DNA of 64,000 nt from Emmonsiellopsis sp. PD_33 (GCA_032988165.1 JANTQF010000030.1:1-64000); one strand, 5' to 3'; positions 1-13,094 are shown, counted from the first letter of the stretch. Numbers and translations are program-made. The notes: generated by a model from the sequence alone, not told the origin.

Positions 1-732
1 TCAATAGCTTCTATAACTAACTGAGATCCTCCTCAGCCAAAATAGACCACTATATCCTACTAAATAGCTCTGAGTTTGCAAAGAGAATCAACTGGGTACA
101 TCCCAAAATAGGTATCACACTCTCTATTACCAGATATATATATATAAGAATATATTTTTATATATCTTTTGTTTGCAGGGACCAAGCTACTCCTCAGACA
201 AAGAAATTCCTTCTCTAATATCAAGTATAGGGGGGGAGGGGGGGGTGTTTCGAAGGAAGGAGGACATTTCAAAGCGAAGGGCAATAAGGATTGATAGTAG
301 CTTTCTTATCAGATAAGCTCTGTTTTGAAGGCATGCCAGCCAAATTGGCTGGGGAAGGTTGGGAGAGAGGCTTGGCACAGTAGGAGAGGGAAAATCAAAA
401 TGATCAGAGTTTTTGCAGGCAATTGAAACTGTAATAACTCAACCAATTTGACTTGGAAATGCTTGGCAGTTCTTTCAAAAGAAAGAATAGGCTTTGATCT
501 ACCTGTCACTCAATTTATATGATGTTTGGACCGGTGGTTGTGGTGCTGTGGTGAAAAAGAGGGATAACCTCCCACTTTTTGATGAAACCATGTTTTCACA
601 CACCACACCCCCAATTCTGTTCCAAACCTCACCAAAATTGAATGGCAAATAGATCTTGATGAGGGCTTTCAAATGAGGGTATTTGCATTCAGAAATTCAA
701 AGGGGAAGGCATGTTCGAAGAATCATTGGTTG
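1..732. other. Single-copy flank outside the transposon nest
   Basis: This stretch matches none of the repeat families in the window. It holds four CpG dinucleotides (near 250, 274, 531 and 714), whereas the following 63 kb has almost none, so it looks like DNA that escaped the deamination process. A G-rich run lies at about 230-246. Several short open frames exist but none shows a recognisable domain, and I see no convincing gene. It ends abruptly near 733, where M-family pol sequence starts. Confidence 0.6.
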
Positions 733-735
733 GTA

Positions 736-2427
736 GTATGTAACTAGGTACTATTATCCATCATTCAGATCTAACTGCAAGAGGATTGCACTCAGTGTGA
801 AACCTAATGTATTTAGCTCTATCTGGAGTTTCCAATCTGAGTTGAAGTATACAAGAATTAAGATCTTTATAAATATACTTTTCAGGTCTTAAAAAGCTTT
901 CTATATATCAGTATTGAGGAGGATTGTCTTTCAGTTCTAATCTTTCTATATTATGTCTTTTGTAAATATAGATAAGAGCTGTGCTTTTACTATAAATCTA
1001 TTTATAAAATAGCAGTAAAAATTCATAAACCCTAGGAATATCTGAATGTTATAAATGCACTTAAGTTTCAATCAGAAGAGAATAGTATCAATTCAGCTCT
1101 ATTCTATCTTAATGCTATTTGTGCTGATCATAAAGCTGAGGAAATTAATGTAATTTATATAGAATATATATTTACTAAGTTTTATATACAATTTATAGGT
1201 GTGTAGGCATTTCAGCACTATATGTATATATTTATGGTGCTTTTTCTCTGAGTTCAAGTAGATGATAATGTCATCTAGATAGATAACACAGCAGATATCT
1301 AGAAGATTACTTAGAGCCTTATTAATATAGGATTGAAATGTTGCTAGTGTATTTGTAAGTTCAAAGAGAATCACTTGATATTTGAAATAGTTATAGTACA
1401 TTTAGAAAGCTGTTTTCTACTCATCATCTTTATATATATATAGTTAATGATATACATCATAGAGATTCAACTATAAGTAGATCTTTATACTGGCTAGCCT
1501 ATCAATCATTTTACTAATTAAGGGGAGAGAATATCAATTTTTTATGCTGATAGCATTGAGTCTATAATAATCTACATAAAGGTATATAGTTTCATTTTTT
1601 TTTGGGATGAAAAATATTAGTGTGCTTGCAGAGCTTTTTAATGAGTATATTCATCCTTTTTCTAGATTAAATTCCAGGTATTTACATAGTACCTCTAGTT
1701 CTTTAATAGAGAAATTATAGATCAGTTGATAGGAGGATTCTTTTCCAAATATTAAATTAATTAAATAATTATATTATGTATGTTCTGAAAGTAGTCCTAC
1801 TATAGCTTCTAAGAAAATGTCTTTATATTCATAGTAAACTTCTGATATTACTAACTCTTCATCTAGAACTATATTGAATAGAGCAATTGATTTATCCTCC
1901 TTCAGTTAATATAGGTAAATAATATAAGCTATGCATTTAATTCTAACTACTGCATCCACCTGTTTCATAATGATGATCTCAATGTTGTTGACATACAGTA
2001 TATAATATATTTAGTATGATTTCAACCATTAGATGTCAGAATTCATTACCTTAAGTCAGAGAAATCTCAGGATGACATTGTAGCCTTTTATATTCACTAC
2101 TTCAAAGTGAAAGCTCTAGTTGCAAGAGAGTCTCTTATTATTAATTATACATATATATACTTTATATTAGTTATAGGTTATAACTCAGTGTCTGTTAATT
2201 ATACTAATCCAGTGTGAATCTTCATTACTTTTTTCAAAATATACTTTTATTTATTTCTGGCTGATAAAATTTACTTCTACACTCAAGTTGATAAGTGCTT
2301 AGGTAATAACTAACCCTTAGGGGGTTTCTAGCTATATCTTAATTATCATCACTTCTTTACTGTGCCTCTATTCTATCTTATCTACTCCTAGTACTATAGT
2401 AGTACTTAGTACTGAGAGATCTAGTTT
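736..2427 (-). pseudogene. Y pol fragment (protease, RT, part of RNase H)
   Basis: Starts at the AAAAAAC slippery heptamer that precedes the gag stop (TAG, 2423-2421) and is read in the -1 frame. The RT catalytic box is still YLDD (complement of 1270-1281) inside VIYLDDIIIY; copies C, D and X carry YLND instead. The protease active site near 2290 has lost its Asp-Ser-Gly. Many stops are explained by C-to-T or G-to-A transitions. The 3' end is cut by the junction at about 733. Not functional. Confidence 0.8.
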
Positions 2428-2929
2428 TTTGACTCATACTTCTTTATATGCTTTTCAGGATGAAGTTCCCAGTAGTTATTAGGAATATAATCTGGTTTAT
2501 TACAGTAAGAGCACTTGAGATGAGGAATGAACTTGGGTTGTGAGGATTGACCTCTAAGTATGTAGTTTGGGGATTTTTCTCTTTTAAAATCTATTTTTAT
2601 CTGGGAATTAAAAGATTTCTTTTTGTGCAGTGGATTTGCAGTGGTTTTCTACTTGAATGAGAATAGTTTTTAGTTCTTATAATACTACTCTATCTTATAT
2701 AGAAATGCTAATATCTCTTTATAATTTTTAAGGTCTCTCTTCACTAGATGCACATGAATCTGAATTTCCTCTTAGTAGTAATTCATCAGATTAGAACTGT
2801 GCTGTTCCTCCTGGATCTTATAGGGTAAATATTTCTCTAGGTTGAGGAGATACTTAGTAAAATCTTGAATAGATTAATTATTCTATTATTATGCATCCAT
2901 ATATTTCTTGGTTGATTGCTGTTGGAGTG
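2421..2929 (-). pseudogene. Y gag, 3' part
   Basis: Gag C-terminal portion with a degenerate CCHC zinc knuckle near 2490-2530, ending at TAG 2423-2421 directly after the AAAAAAC heptamer. It is separated from its 5' part (62869-63573) by insertion of X; the duplicated target is GAGTG here (2925-2929) and GAGTA at 62869-62873. Confidence 0.8.
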
Positions 2930-3248
2930 TGTAATATCTGGTGTTGAATATAAAAGGTTTTTTAATTTGAAAGATGAACTATGAGTTGTTGAACAGTATG
3001 ATAGAAATAGACAGGTAAAAATGTATATATATTTTAAATGTAGGAGTTATATAGTAATAGAACTGTTTGCTGGTTCTTTTCATAAAAAACCTACACAGCA
3101 TATATATTAATAGCTAGCTACTAGGTGTGCACCATGTGTGCATTGCCAGGCACACTACCAGGCATACTGCTGAGTCTGAGGTCCAAGATCTGAGGTCTAA
3201 GGGCACAATTAATCTACATGTAATGTGTAGTTTCCTTTATGTATTACA
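2930..3248 (-). repeat. X 3' LTR (319 bp)
   Basis: Read on the minus strand it starts TGTAATACAT and ends GATATTACA, the TG...CA ends typical of LTRs. Length matches LTRs of C, D and the 5' LTR of X exactly. A polypurine tract (complement of the CCCCCCCC run at about 3254-3262) lies immediately inside it, which marks this as the 3' LTR. Confidence 0.9.
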
Positions 3249-3969
3249 ACTGCCCCCCCCTTTAGAAGCTAGCCTTCAGCAGATTCATGGATTTTCCATG
3301 TTCTAACTAACAAATTGGGCTGATGCATGATGTGCATTTTAGAAAGTTCAGACTATTATACTTGTAGAAGATTTAGGCTGTTATACTTTATAAAAGATTT
3401 AAGTTATTATATTTAATAGAAGGTTTAGATCATTGCAGTCAGATAATTCCATATTCTGCAGACCAATCATATTACAGGAATTAGCAATTTTATTACCAGA
3501 TGATTTAGCATATAGTGCAGTTAATGTTTGTTTTCTGTGATCAGATGCCTGAGTAATGATGGGTAGGTAATTTAGTATATAATAATTTAGTACACCTATG
3601 AATATATATACCCTCTATTTTACTATATTTTTTTATTTTCTTTATTAAATGTTAGCATTATGATTTGATCTATCATTCTACTTATTATTTACTTTAATAT
3701 AATATCTTTTTATCTGAGTATCTATAATGTCTTCTACTAATTTATAAATACTTTACACACTGATTATGCTTCATCTTGAATTACCTGGCCTAGATGTGTG
3801 TTCATGCAGTTAGATGATTATTTTACTTTTTGCATATTATAACTACATGATATTGCCTGAGTGTAATATACTACTTTTCTTTGCTTCTTCCATGTTATTG
3901 AAGTACCATGTCATAGAAATTACTAATAGATGTACTTTGATAGTCTAAAATAAAAAATATTAATTCAAA

Positions 3970-4986
3970 ATGGCCCCTCAAACTCCCACATCATCTCATG
4001 TGCATAGAGGATGTGTGCTGTTGAGCTCTCTCTCTTCTCCTAACTCTCTTATGAGGTCAGCTATCCTCTTGTATGATATTTCCTTATCTTAGAATCCTCA
4101 GACTTCATTGTGCCTCCTCTCAGCTACATCCTCTTACTATAGAGATTTCTCTTTTATTTTCTCCTGCAGCCCCTCTTCTGTGTGTGTCTCTATGCTATCT
4201 TCTACTATTACTACCTCTTTCTACATGCTCAGCTATCTATTTGCCTCTATACTCTCTATTATTCTGGTTCATCCTGCTCTCACTCTTGCTGCCTTAATGC
4301 TTATTATCTGGTTAGCTAGAGATTTTATGTAGCTCACCATGCAGACCCTGGAGGACAACAGTAATAATAAGAATGAGGATGAGAATAAGAAGAATGAGAA
4401 TGAGAATAAGAAGGATGAGGATGAAAATAATAATGATAATAATAATAATAAGAAGAAAATTAAGAAGAAAGAAGATAAGTACTAGAAGAGATTTACTGAG
4501 AGTCTATACTTATTGAAATGATGTGAAGAGTATATCTACTATCTAATCATGAAGACTGATGTGGAGATATTTTATTACCCTTTTAAGGGTTCACATGTAA
4601 CTTACTGTTCTTGATGCACACAGTACTATCATCACTGTAAGACAGTGAGTTTTTCTCACAGTTGATTTAAAATAGGAAATTAATTGCTAACTGTGCTGTA
4701 GGTTCCCATTAATGTGTATGTAAATACTATAGAGTTAATTGATGTAGCTAAGTAATTAAATCACTTTAAGAACCTATTAGATAAGTCTAAGTATACTAAT
4801 ATAATGTAGTTATTCCTCAGAATTCAGTGGTAATAGGGTCAAGCAGCCATTTAATATAAAAAAGTGTTGGTAGAGGCAGAGAGGTTATTTGATATTACCC
4901 TAGTTCTTTATATAAGTAATGCAATTATTTCATTTTTAGTGCATTTAATTGATTCTAACTTTGGTGGAAATAGCCTGCTCTCCTGA
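3970..4986 (+). pseudogene. X antisense ORF, opposite to the retroelement
   Basis: A 339-codon frame antisense to element X, lying between its chromodomain and 3' LTR. It starts MAPQTPTSSHVHRG, runs through a Ser/Pro/Leu-rich stretch, then WLARDF, a long Asn/Asp/Glu/Lys-rich linker (about 4360-4480), then a conserved domain with a Cys/His-rich segment and the motif VPINVYV (about 4700). The same frame occurs antisense in D (50143 down to 49205) and, damaged, in C (42298 down). In-frame stops are of the transition type. I do not recognise the protein; a nucleic-acid-binding role is only a guess from its composition. Confidence 0.6.
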
Positions 4987-5142
4987 GTTAGATGTGTTGT
5001 GCACTCCAGGTTTTCTCTAGTATTTTTTAGTTTGTTTTTTATCTATTATACCTCTTGGGGCTTTTAATATTAGTATGAAATAATGAGATTTAATTTTCAG
5101 AAACTTATCCTTCCTCTTCTCTCCTTTCTATATATAGACTAG

Positions 5143-7560
5143 TTATCATTTAAGTCAACAGCACTTCAGCTTTATTGCCTTATAATTAAACTGCATATTA
5201 AACTTGTTAATTAGATCCTATACATTCTTAAGGTTTTCTGTGCTCTCCCAGGAATTCTCTGCCTCTATTATATTTTTCCAGTGCACAAGATACTACTAGC
5301 CATTGAAATAATTATACTTCTCTAAAATCTCTTTAATTTTAAACTCCTCAACTTCATCTATCATTATTGATTTGGTCTCTGGGATTTTGCCATGCTGCAT
5401 GTGGTATGATTCAAGCAATAAGACATGAAAAACAGAGTGTATATCTTTATATTATAATGTAAGTTTCAGTTTGTATGCTTATTTCCCCCACTTATTGATA
5501 ATTTTAAAAGAGCCAAGTTAATAATGATTGAGCTTTGAATTTAAGTATAATATGCTGATGTTTTTTAAGCACAGCATGACTTAGTCTCTAACTGCAAAAT
5601 ACTTCTCCTTATAATACTAATTATAGTATTTCTTCTATATTTCCTGAGTCTTTAGAAGAGATTCTTACAGATCATTTCATACTTCTCTTATATAATGTAC
5701 ATGTTCTGTTGCTTTCTATGCTTCTCCCCTCTCCATATTGATATTTAGTTTAATGTTAAGATGCAGTTTAGATTAAAAGCTCATTAATGCTTCTATAAGG
5801 AACATCTTGAGGATACTATGCATAGAGATATTATAGGAGAACTACACTAGTAATAACCATCTAGCTCAGTTATCCTGGTAGAAATTACAGTAGACATACA
5901 GGTAGTACTCAAGTATCTAATTCTGCCTCTCAGTTTGACTGTCTATTTAAGAGTGAAATACAATTATTAACTATTAGTGTACTTTCAGAAGGTAGTAGAG
6001 TGTTGATCAGTATTTACTGGAACTAAATATTTTAGTATAATTTATTACTTAATGGTGTGGGTAACTGAAAAATCTGGTGAAGGTGTTGAATATCAGATTT
6101 ATAAGCTCTAGTATACTTATATCTTTATTAACTGATTTGTAAACTGTGTATTTAATTAATTTGTTCATAAATACTATAATTGAATCATAGACCTTGCCAT
6201 TCCACTTAAATAATAGGAGTTTGATGATAAAATCCATTATCATCATTTCAAAAGAAAAGGTGAGAATGGGAAGCAGTTTCAATTGACTATATTTCTTATG
6301 ATAGTATATCTTAACCTGTTAATAGATATTATAGGTGCACACATATTTCTAAACATCTATTATTATATCACATTAAAAGTATTTTCTTCAGACATACTTA
6401 AAAGTGCACTTAACATCAAAATGTGTCCCTTGAAGATCATTATGATTTAATTTTATAATCTTATTTCTTATTACTTGATCTATAGAAATAGATATGTAAC
6501 TCTTATGATAAAGTAGATTATCTCAGTTAATTATTTAGCTTGAGTGCTTAGTCTCATTTATCTTACCTACTTTCATTCTTCTATGCACTTTAGTATACTC
6601 AGTATTCTGAGCTTGCATGCAGTGCAGGAATTCCATGATAGATTCAACAAGAAAGAATTTATAGACTGTATTAAATTTCATAATTATATTAATTAATATT
6701 TATAATACTAAATGAGCTAGTTTTCTTATATTACTAGTAATACATCTCTCATCTGCACACACATTTTAATATGTGTAGGAAGTAAGTGCATTAATGCAAA
6801 TTACATTTTCCTTATCATTTGATAGTTTTAAATGTACTACTATGTTAATTATTTGCTAACTGAGATCTTCTAGCTGTATTTATACATCTATATCTAGTGT
6901 TTAAAATATTTCTTAAAGAAACTTTTCTTAAATTATTAATAATAATATTTATCTTAAAGTATTTTCTTTATAATTAGAGTAACAACTAGATGCATCCACA
7001 GGATTCTTCATCTCTAAATGATATTTAATGATAAAGTTGAATGTAAAGAGCATTTTCATTCATTATATCTAACATCTTACTAACTCTATTATTATTATGA
7101 ATTACCATAGATTGGCATGATTAGATAAAATCATCATGAGGAAACATACATTATGTAGGTAGTAGTATCATTACTTGAATGCTATGAGGATAGTAAGAAG
7201 TTCTTAATTGTATATACTATAGTTATGCTCTACTAATGATAAGCCTTGCAAGTAATATGCAACTAGATGCCATTATCCATTATTTAGATCTAACTATAAG
7301 AGGATTATACTTAATGTGAAATCTGATGCATCTAGCTCCATCTAGAGTTTCTAATCCAGATTAAAGTGTACAAGAATTAAGATCTTTATAAATACACTTT
7401 TTAGCTCTTGAAAAGCTTTCTGTGCATTAGCATTAAGGAGGATTGTCTTTTAGTTCTAGCCTTTCCATGTTGTACTCTTTATGAGTGTAAATAAGAACTA
7501 TACTTTTACTGTGAATCTATCTATAAAATAGTAGTAAAAATTTATAAATCCTAGGAATAT
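5143..7560 (-). pseudogene. X pol, 3' part (RNase H, integrase, chromodomain)
   Basis: Minus-strand continuation of X pol. Integrase core near 6049-6282 contains the MIMDFIIKLL segment with the first catalytic Asp, and the chromodomain lies around 5160-5380 with the YL(V/A)xWK-type core followed by an Asn/Glu-rich helix. Pol ends at stop codons near 5143. Upstream it joins 43308-43633 across insertion C. Numerous transition-type stops. Confidence 0.8.
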
Positions 7561-7879
7561 TATAATATGCAAAAGAGACCACACATCACATGTAGATCAA
7601 CTGCATCCTCAGACCTTGGATCTTGAACCTTGGGCCTGGCAGTGCACCTGACAGTGTGCCTGGCAATGTGCATGTGGTGCACACTTAGTAGCTAGCTATT
7701 GATATATATACTGTGCAGGTTTCTTATGAAAAGAACCAGCAAACAGTCCTATTACTATATAACCCCTATGTTTGAAATATACATACATTTTTATCTGTTT
7801 ATTCCTATCACACTGTTCAATGACTCATAATCTGCCTTTTCAAATCAAAAAGTCTTTATATTCAACACTAGACATTACA
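7561..7879 (+). repeat. C 5' LTR (319 bp)
   Basis: Starts TATAATATGC (TG changed to TA) and ends CTAGACATTACA. Same length and alignable throughout to the LTRs at 42984, 43634 and 50857. Followed by the conserved leader TTCTATTTGCTCACCCCTGA (7881 onward). Confidence 0.9.
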
Positions 7880-7922
7880 GTTCTATTTGCTCACCCCTGA
7901 GTGAACAGTCCATTAAAAATAG

Positions 7923-9131
7923 ATGAACAATAATAAGATGACTTGTGGAAAGACTGTGAATAACTGTGGGAGAACCCCTTAAGTATGCACTGACCCCTCT
8001 GCATAGTAAGAGACCAGTGATGATGAACTACAACTTGAACCTCTGCAGGATCCTCTGCAGGAATCCAACTGTGAATTAACTGCAGGCAATAAAGGATCAG
8101 ACAATGAAGACCTGTACCTGCCTGCTGTGTAGCTATGTATAATTAAAGAATGCATTAAAGAGCTATAGATGCAATGAAAAATCCAAAAGGTAGAGTGCAT
8201 AATGAAGGTGTTAGAGGATCAGCTAGTATAAAATGAATTAATAGATTAAGAGGTAGCTGTGCTGATTGTGCAGGAGAAGACTATGACTCAAGATCAAACC
8301 TTGAAAAGGCCTTGTGTAGAAATGATCTAGTTACCCTACTGAACTACCTATTTAAAGGTTGATACATCCTTTAAATATCAAGGAAAAAGCATGTTAGAGC
8401 TTGAAGATTTCATCATCTGAACTGAAATGAAATTTGAATATAATAAAGACTACTATGCTATCAAAAAACACTGCATTCAGAATGCTATGCAGAAGCTTGC
8501 CATGAAACCTCTCTACTAATGAGATGTTTTCTGTAAGAATTATAAAGTAAATCTAGAGAATTTATTACTCATCTAAGAAGATCTTTATGTGCAATTACAA
8601 CTACATCTCATGGATCCAGATGTGCTTCAACAGTAATTAACCAAGAGATATATGAATGCATAATAATGGAACAATCAATCTATCTGAGATTTCATCAAGT
8701 ATCTTCTCAATCTGGAGAAACACCTGCCCTATAAGATTCAGGAGGAATAGTATAGTTTCAACCTGATGAACTGCTGCTGAGAGAAAATCCAGATTCATAT
8801 GCATCTAATGAAGAGAGATCTTAAGAATTATAAAGAGACACTAGCATTTCTATACAAGATAGAGTAGCATTATAAGGACTAAAAACTATTCTTATTTAAG
8901 TAGAAAATCACTGCAAATCCACTGTGTAAGAAGAAGTCTTTTGATTTCTAGATGAAAATGGAGTCTGAAAGGGAAAGATCCCTGAACTGCACACTTAAAG
9001 GTTAATTCTTATGACTCAAGTTCATTTCTTGCTCTAAGTACTCTCACTGTGACAAATCAGGCTATATTCTTGATGACTACTGGGAACTTCATCTCAAAAA
9101 GTGCATGAAGAAGTGTGAGTTAAAAAACTAG
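7923..9131 (+). pseudogene. C gag
   Basis: 1209-nt frame beginning MNNNKMTCGK and ending at TAG 9129-9131, identical in length to D gag. The protein is the nucleocapsid/capsid precursor. The C-terminal CCHC knuckle (about 9039-9080) survives only as Y-S-H-C-D-K-S-G-Y, with Cys-to-Tyr and His-to-Tyr changes. A CCTCTGCAGGATCCTCTGCAGG repeat lies near 8040-8062, and this region varies by 6 nt among copies. Many TAG/TGA/TAA codons of the deamination type; no frameshift seen. Confidence 0.8.
9122..9128 (+). promoter_or_regulatory. -1 ribosomal frameshift heptamer A AAA AAC (copy C)
   Basis: In the gag frame the codons read TTA AAA AAC TAG, giving the canonical X XXY YYZ heptamer A AAA AAC followed at once by the gag stop. 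The pol frame is -1 relative to gag. The same heptamer and stop are present in D, X and Y. Confidence 0.75.
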
Positions 9132-12100
9132 ATCCCTTAGTGCTGAGTGCTGTTATAGCACTGGAAGTGGATAAGATGAGATGGAGGTGCAGCAAAGAAG
9201 TAATGATAATTGAGATATGACTAGAAACTCCCCAAAGATTAGTTATTATCTGGGCACTTATTAACTTGAATGTAGAAGTAAATTTTATCAGCCAGAAATG
9301 AGTAAAAATACATCTTGAAAAAGATAGTGAAGATTCATGCTGAATCAGCACAATTAATAGACATCAGATTATAGTCTATAACTGACATGAGGTGTATGCA
9401 TGCACAATTAATGATGAGAGACTCTCTTGTGACCAGAGCTTTCACTTTGAAGTAGTGGATATAAAAGACTACAATGTCATCCTGAGATTCCCCTGGCTCA
9501 AGACTGTGGATCCTGACATCTGATGGTCAAAATTGCACTGAACATACTATACATTGCATGTTAATAATGTTAAGATCATCATCATGAAACAAATGAATGT
9601 AATGGTTAGAGTTGGATGTATAGCTTATATTATCTATTTATATCAACTAGAAGGAGATAAACTGATTGCTCTGTTCAGTGTAGTTCTAGATGAGGAGCTA
9701 GTAATATTAGAAGCCTACTATGAATATAAAGATATTTTCTCAGAAGTTATGGTAGGATTACTCCTGAAACATATGTAATATGATCATTCAATTGATTTGA
9801 TATTTAAAAAAGAATCTCCCTACTGACTGATCTATAATCTCTTCATTAAAGAACTAGAGGTGCTGTGTGAATATTTAAAATCTAGTCTGAAAAAAGAATG
9901 AATATACTCATTAAAAAGCCCTGCAGGCACACTGATATTTTTTATTCTAAAAAAAGATGAAATTATACACCTTTATGTAGACTATCATGAGCTTAATACT
10001 ATTAATATAAAGAACTAATATTCTCTCCTCTTAATCAGCAAAATGATTAACAGGCTGGCTGGTGCAAAGGTCTATTTGCAGTTGAATCTCTATAATATAT
10101 ATCACTAACTGTACATATATAAAGGTGATGAGTGGAAAATAGCTTTCCAAATGTGCTATAGCCACTTCAAATACCAAGTAATCCCCTTTGGACTCATAAA
10201 TATACTAATAATATTCTAATTCTATATCAACAAGACTCTAAGCAATCTCCTAGATATCTGCTGTGTTGTCTACCTGAATGACATTATCATCTACTTAAAC
10301 TCAGAGGAAGAGCACTACAAGCATGTATACATGGTGCTGAAATGCCTGTGCACCTACAAATTGTATATAAAGCTTAGTAAATGTGCATTTCATGTAGATT
10401 GCATTAATTTCCTTGGCTTTATGATTAGCATGAATGATATCAAAATGGAATAGAGCTAAATTGATATTATTCTCTCCTGGCTGAAACCCAAGTGTGTCTG
10501 TAACATCCAGATATTCTTAGGGTTTATGAATTTTTATTGCTGTTTCATAGATAGATTTACAGTGAAAGTATAACTCTTATTTATACTCATAAAGAGTGCA
10601 ACATGGAAAGGCCAGAACTGAAAGATGATCCTCCTTGATGCTAATATGCAGAAAGCTTTCTAAGAGCTGAAAAGTATATTCATAAAGGCCCTGATCCTTA
10701 TGCACTTCAATCTGGATTGAAAACTCTGAGTGGAGCTAGATGTATTGGGTTTCACACTGAATGTGATCCTCTTGCAGTTAGATCTAAATGATGAATAATA
10801 GCACCTAATTATATATTATTTATGAGGCTTATTACTGGTGGAGTGCAACTATAATATGCATGATTAGGAACTCCTTACTATCCTCATAGCATTCAAATAA
10901 TGATACTACTACCTGCATGGTGCATGTTTTCCTGTGATGATTTTATCTGACCATGTCAACCTATGATATTTCATAATGACAATGGAATTAGTTGGATGTC
11001 AGATATGATGAATGGAAATACTCTCCACATTTAACTTTATTATTAAGTACTGTCTAGGGATGAAGAATCCTGCAGATGCACCTAGTTGTCATCCTGACTA
11101 TAAAGAGAATGCTCTAAGATGAATATTATTACTAATAATTCAAGAAAAGCTTCTTCAAGGAATGTTTCAAATACTAAATATAGATGCACAGACACAGCTG
11201 GAAGATCTCAGTCAGTAAATAACTAACATGGTGGTGCATTTAAAATTACCAAATGATAAGGAAAATGTAATTTGCATTGATGCACTTACTTCCTATACAT
11301 ATTAAAATGTATGTGCAGATGAGAGATACATTGCTGATGATATAAGAAAGCTAGCTCATCTAGTGTTGTGAATATTAATTAATATGATCATGAAATCTGA
11401 TATAACCTATGAATTCTTTCTTGCTGAACCCATTATAGAATTCCTGTGCTACATGTAAGCTCAGAATGCTGAGCATACTAAGGTGTGCAGGAGGATAAAA
11501 GCAAATGAAATGGATGAGACTGAGTACTTAAACTAAATAACTAACTGAGATGATTTACTTTATTATAAGGGTTATATTTCCATCCCTATAGATCAAGTGA
11601 CAAGGGATAAGATTATAAAATTAAATTATGATGATTCTCAAGAGGGACATTTTAGTATTAAATGCACTTTTGAGTGTGTCTGAAGGAAATACTTTTAGTG
11701 TGGTATGATAATGAATGTTTGAGAATATGTGTGCACCTATAATATCTACTAATAGGTTAAGATGCACTATCACAAGAAATACAGCTAATTAGAACTACTT
11801 CCTATTCCTACCTCTCTTTTTGAAATGATGATAATGGATTTCATTGTCAAACTCCTACTATCCAAGTGGAATGGCAAGGTCTATGATTCAATCATAGTAT
11901 TTATAGATAAATTAATCAAGTATGTAGTTTACAAACCAGTTAATAAAGGTATAAATACACCAGAGCTTGTGAATCTGATATTCAACACCTTCACTGAATT
12001 TTTTAGTTACCTGTACTATTAGATAATAGACTATACTAGAATATTTAGCTCCAGTAAATACTGATCAACACTCTACTACCTTCTGAAAGCATGTTAATGG

Positions 12101-12775
12101 TTAATGACTGCATTCCACCCTCAAATGGATAGCTAAACTGAGAGGTAGAATTAAATACTTGAGCACTACCTGTATGTCTACTGCAACTTCTACCAGGATG
12201 ACTGGGCTAAGTAGTTGCTGCTAGTACAGTTCTCTTACAATACCTCTATATATAGTATCCTCAAGATGTCCTCTGTAGAAGTACTAATGGGTTTTTAACC
12301 TAAACTGCATCTTAATGTTGAATTAGACACCAATATGGAGGGGGGAGAAGCACAGAAGGCAATAAAATATATATACTGTATAAGAGAAGTATGAAATGAT
12401 CTATAAGAATCTTTTCTAAAGGTCTAGAAAACACAGAAGAAATACTATGATCAGTGCCACAAGGAAAAGTATTTTGCAGTTGGGGACTAGATCATACTGT
12501 GCTTAAAAAACATCAGCATATTATGCCCAAGTCTGAAGCTAAATCATTGTCAACTCAGCTCTTTCAAAATCATTAACAAGTAGGGGAAATAGGTATACAA
12601 ACTGAAACTTATACTACAATATAAAGATATACACCCTGTTTTTCATATCTCATTGCTTGAACCATACCATGTGTGGCACAGTGAAATCCTGGAGGCCAAA
12701 TTGATGATGATAGATGGAGTTAAGGAGTTTAAGGTTGAAGAGATTCTAGGGAAATATGACTATTTTAATGGCTAG
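9128..12775 (+). pseudogene. C pol, main part (protease, RT, RNase H, integrase, start of chromodomain)
   Basis: One uninterrupted frame of 3.6 kb, apart from stop codons, up to the A/B insertion. Domains in order: retropepsin (near 9240-9300; Asp-Ser-Gly degraded to Asn-Leu-Asn), RT with YLND at 10271-10282 (catalytic Asp changed to Asn), RNase H, integrase with MIMDFIVKLL near 11825 and the HPQ/QTER-type third catalytic region near 12115, then the first chromodomain strand (KEFKVEEILGKYDYFNG) ending at 12775. It continues at 41164. Inactivated by transitions, not by indels. Confidence 0.85.
12772..12775. repeat. TSD CTAG of the A/B array, left
   Basis: CTAG precedes LTR1 and recurs at 41160-41163 after LTR4; uninterrupted copy D reads GGCTAGTAGTATC at the homologous site (48842 onward), proving the empty site. 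Confidence 0.85.
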
Positions 12776-13094
12776 TGAAGTGGGGACAAGGTGTGTGCAT
12801 CAGGCAGCACCAAACAGGGCAGCAGCAAACACAAGAAAAGAATTGATATCAATGTTGAAGGAGAGGAATGTATTAGCAATCTATAGTACAAAACAACACA
12901 GTAATAGAATGATAAGGTAACACACAAAAGAAACAAAAGATCTATCTCAAAGAAGCATACACATGCATGAGAAATTCATAAATAAACAGATGATGTCTCA
13001 CAATGAAAGGAATATATCTATTTTCATGGCTGTGCTTGGCAGTAAAAAGTCTCAGCAAAAAATTGATCCAACCTGATGGTAGATCCCCACCACA
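12776..13094 (-). repeat. LTR1 of the A/B family
   Basis: 319 bp; on the minus strand starts TGTGGTGGGGATC and ends CCCCACTTCA. The ends form a short inverted repeat (TGAAGTGGGGA / TCCCCACCACA on the plus strand). Alignable to LTR2, LTR3 and LTR4. Confidence 0.9.

Larger units (their letters stand above)
733..2929 (-). mobile_element. Element Y, left part (truncated M-family chromovirus)
   Basis: Minus-strand Ty3/gypsy sequence collinear with copies X, C and D. It runs from the 3' part of gag (2929) through protease and RT and stops inside the RNase H region at about 733, where it meets unrelated DNA. RNase H end, integrase, chromodomain and 3' LTR are missing. The rest of Y (5' part of gag and the 5' LTR) resumes at 62869, beyond the inserted element X. 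Gag lengths confirm the join: 509 nt here plus 705 nt there minus the 5-nt duplication equals 1209 nt, exactly the gag length of C and D. Confidence 0.85.

Noticed and set aside
229..246. G-quadruplex or functional poly(G) element in the flank
   Set aside because: Only a short G-rich run with no supporting context; noted but not interpreted.
1..732. Host gene in the single-copy flank
   Set aside because: Short frames on both strands, no domain, no splice-signal pattern or start context good enough to call.
7880..7900. Tf1-type self-priming in the M family
   Set aside because: The leader TTCTATTTGCT pairs with AGCAAACAG in the LTR only with a mismatch present in all copies. Too weak to call.
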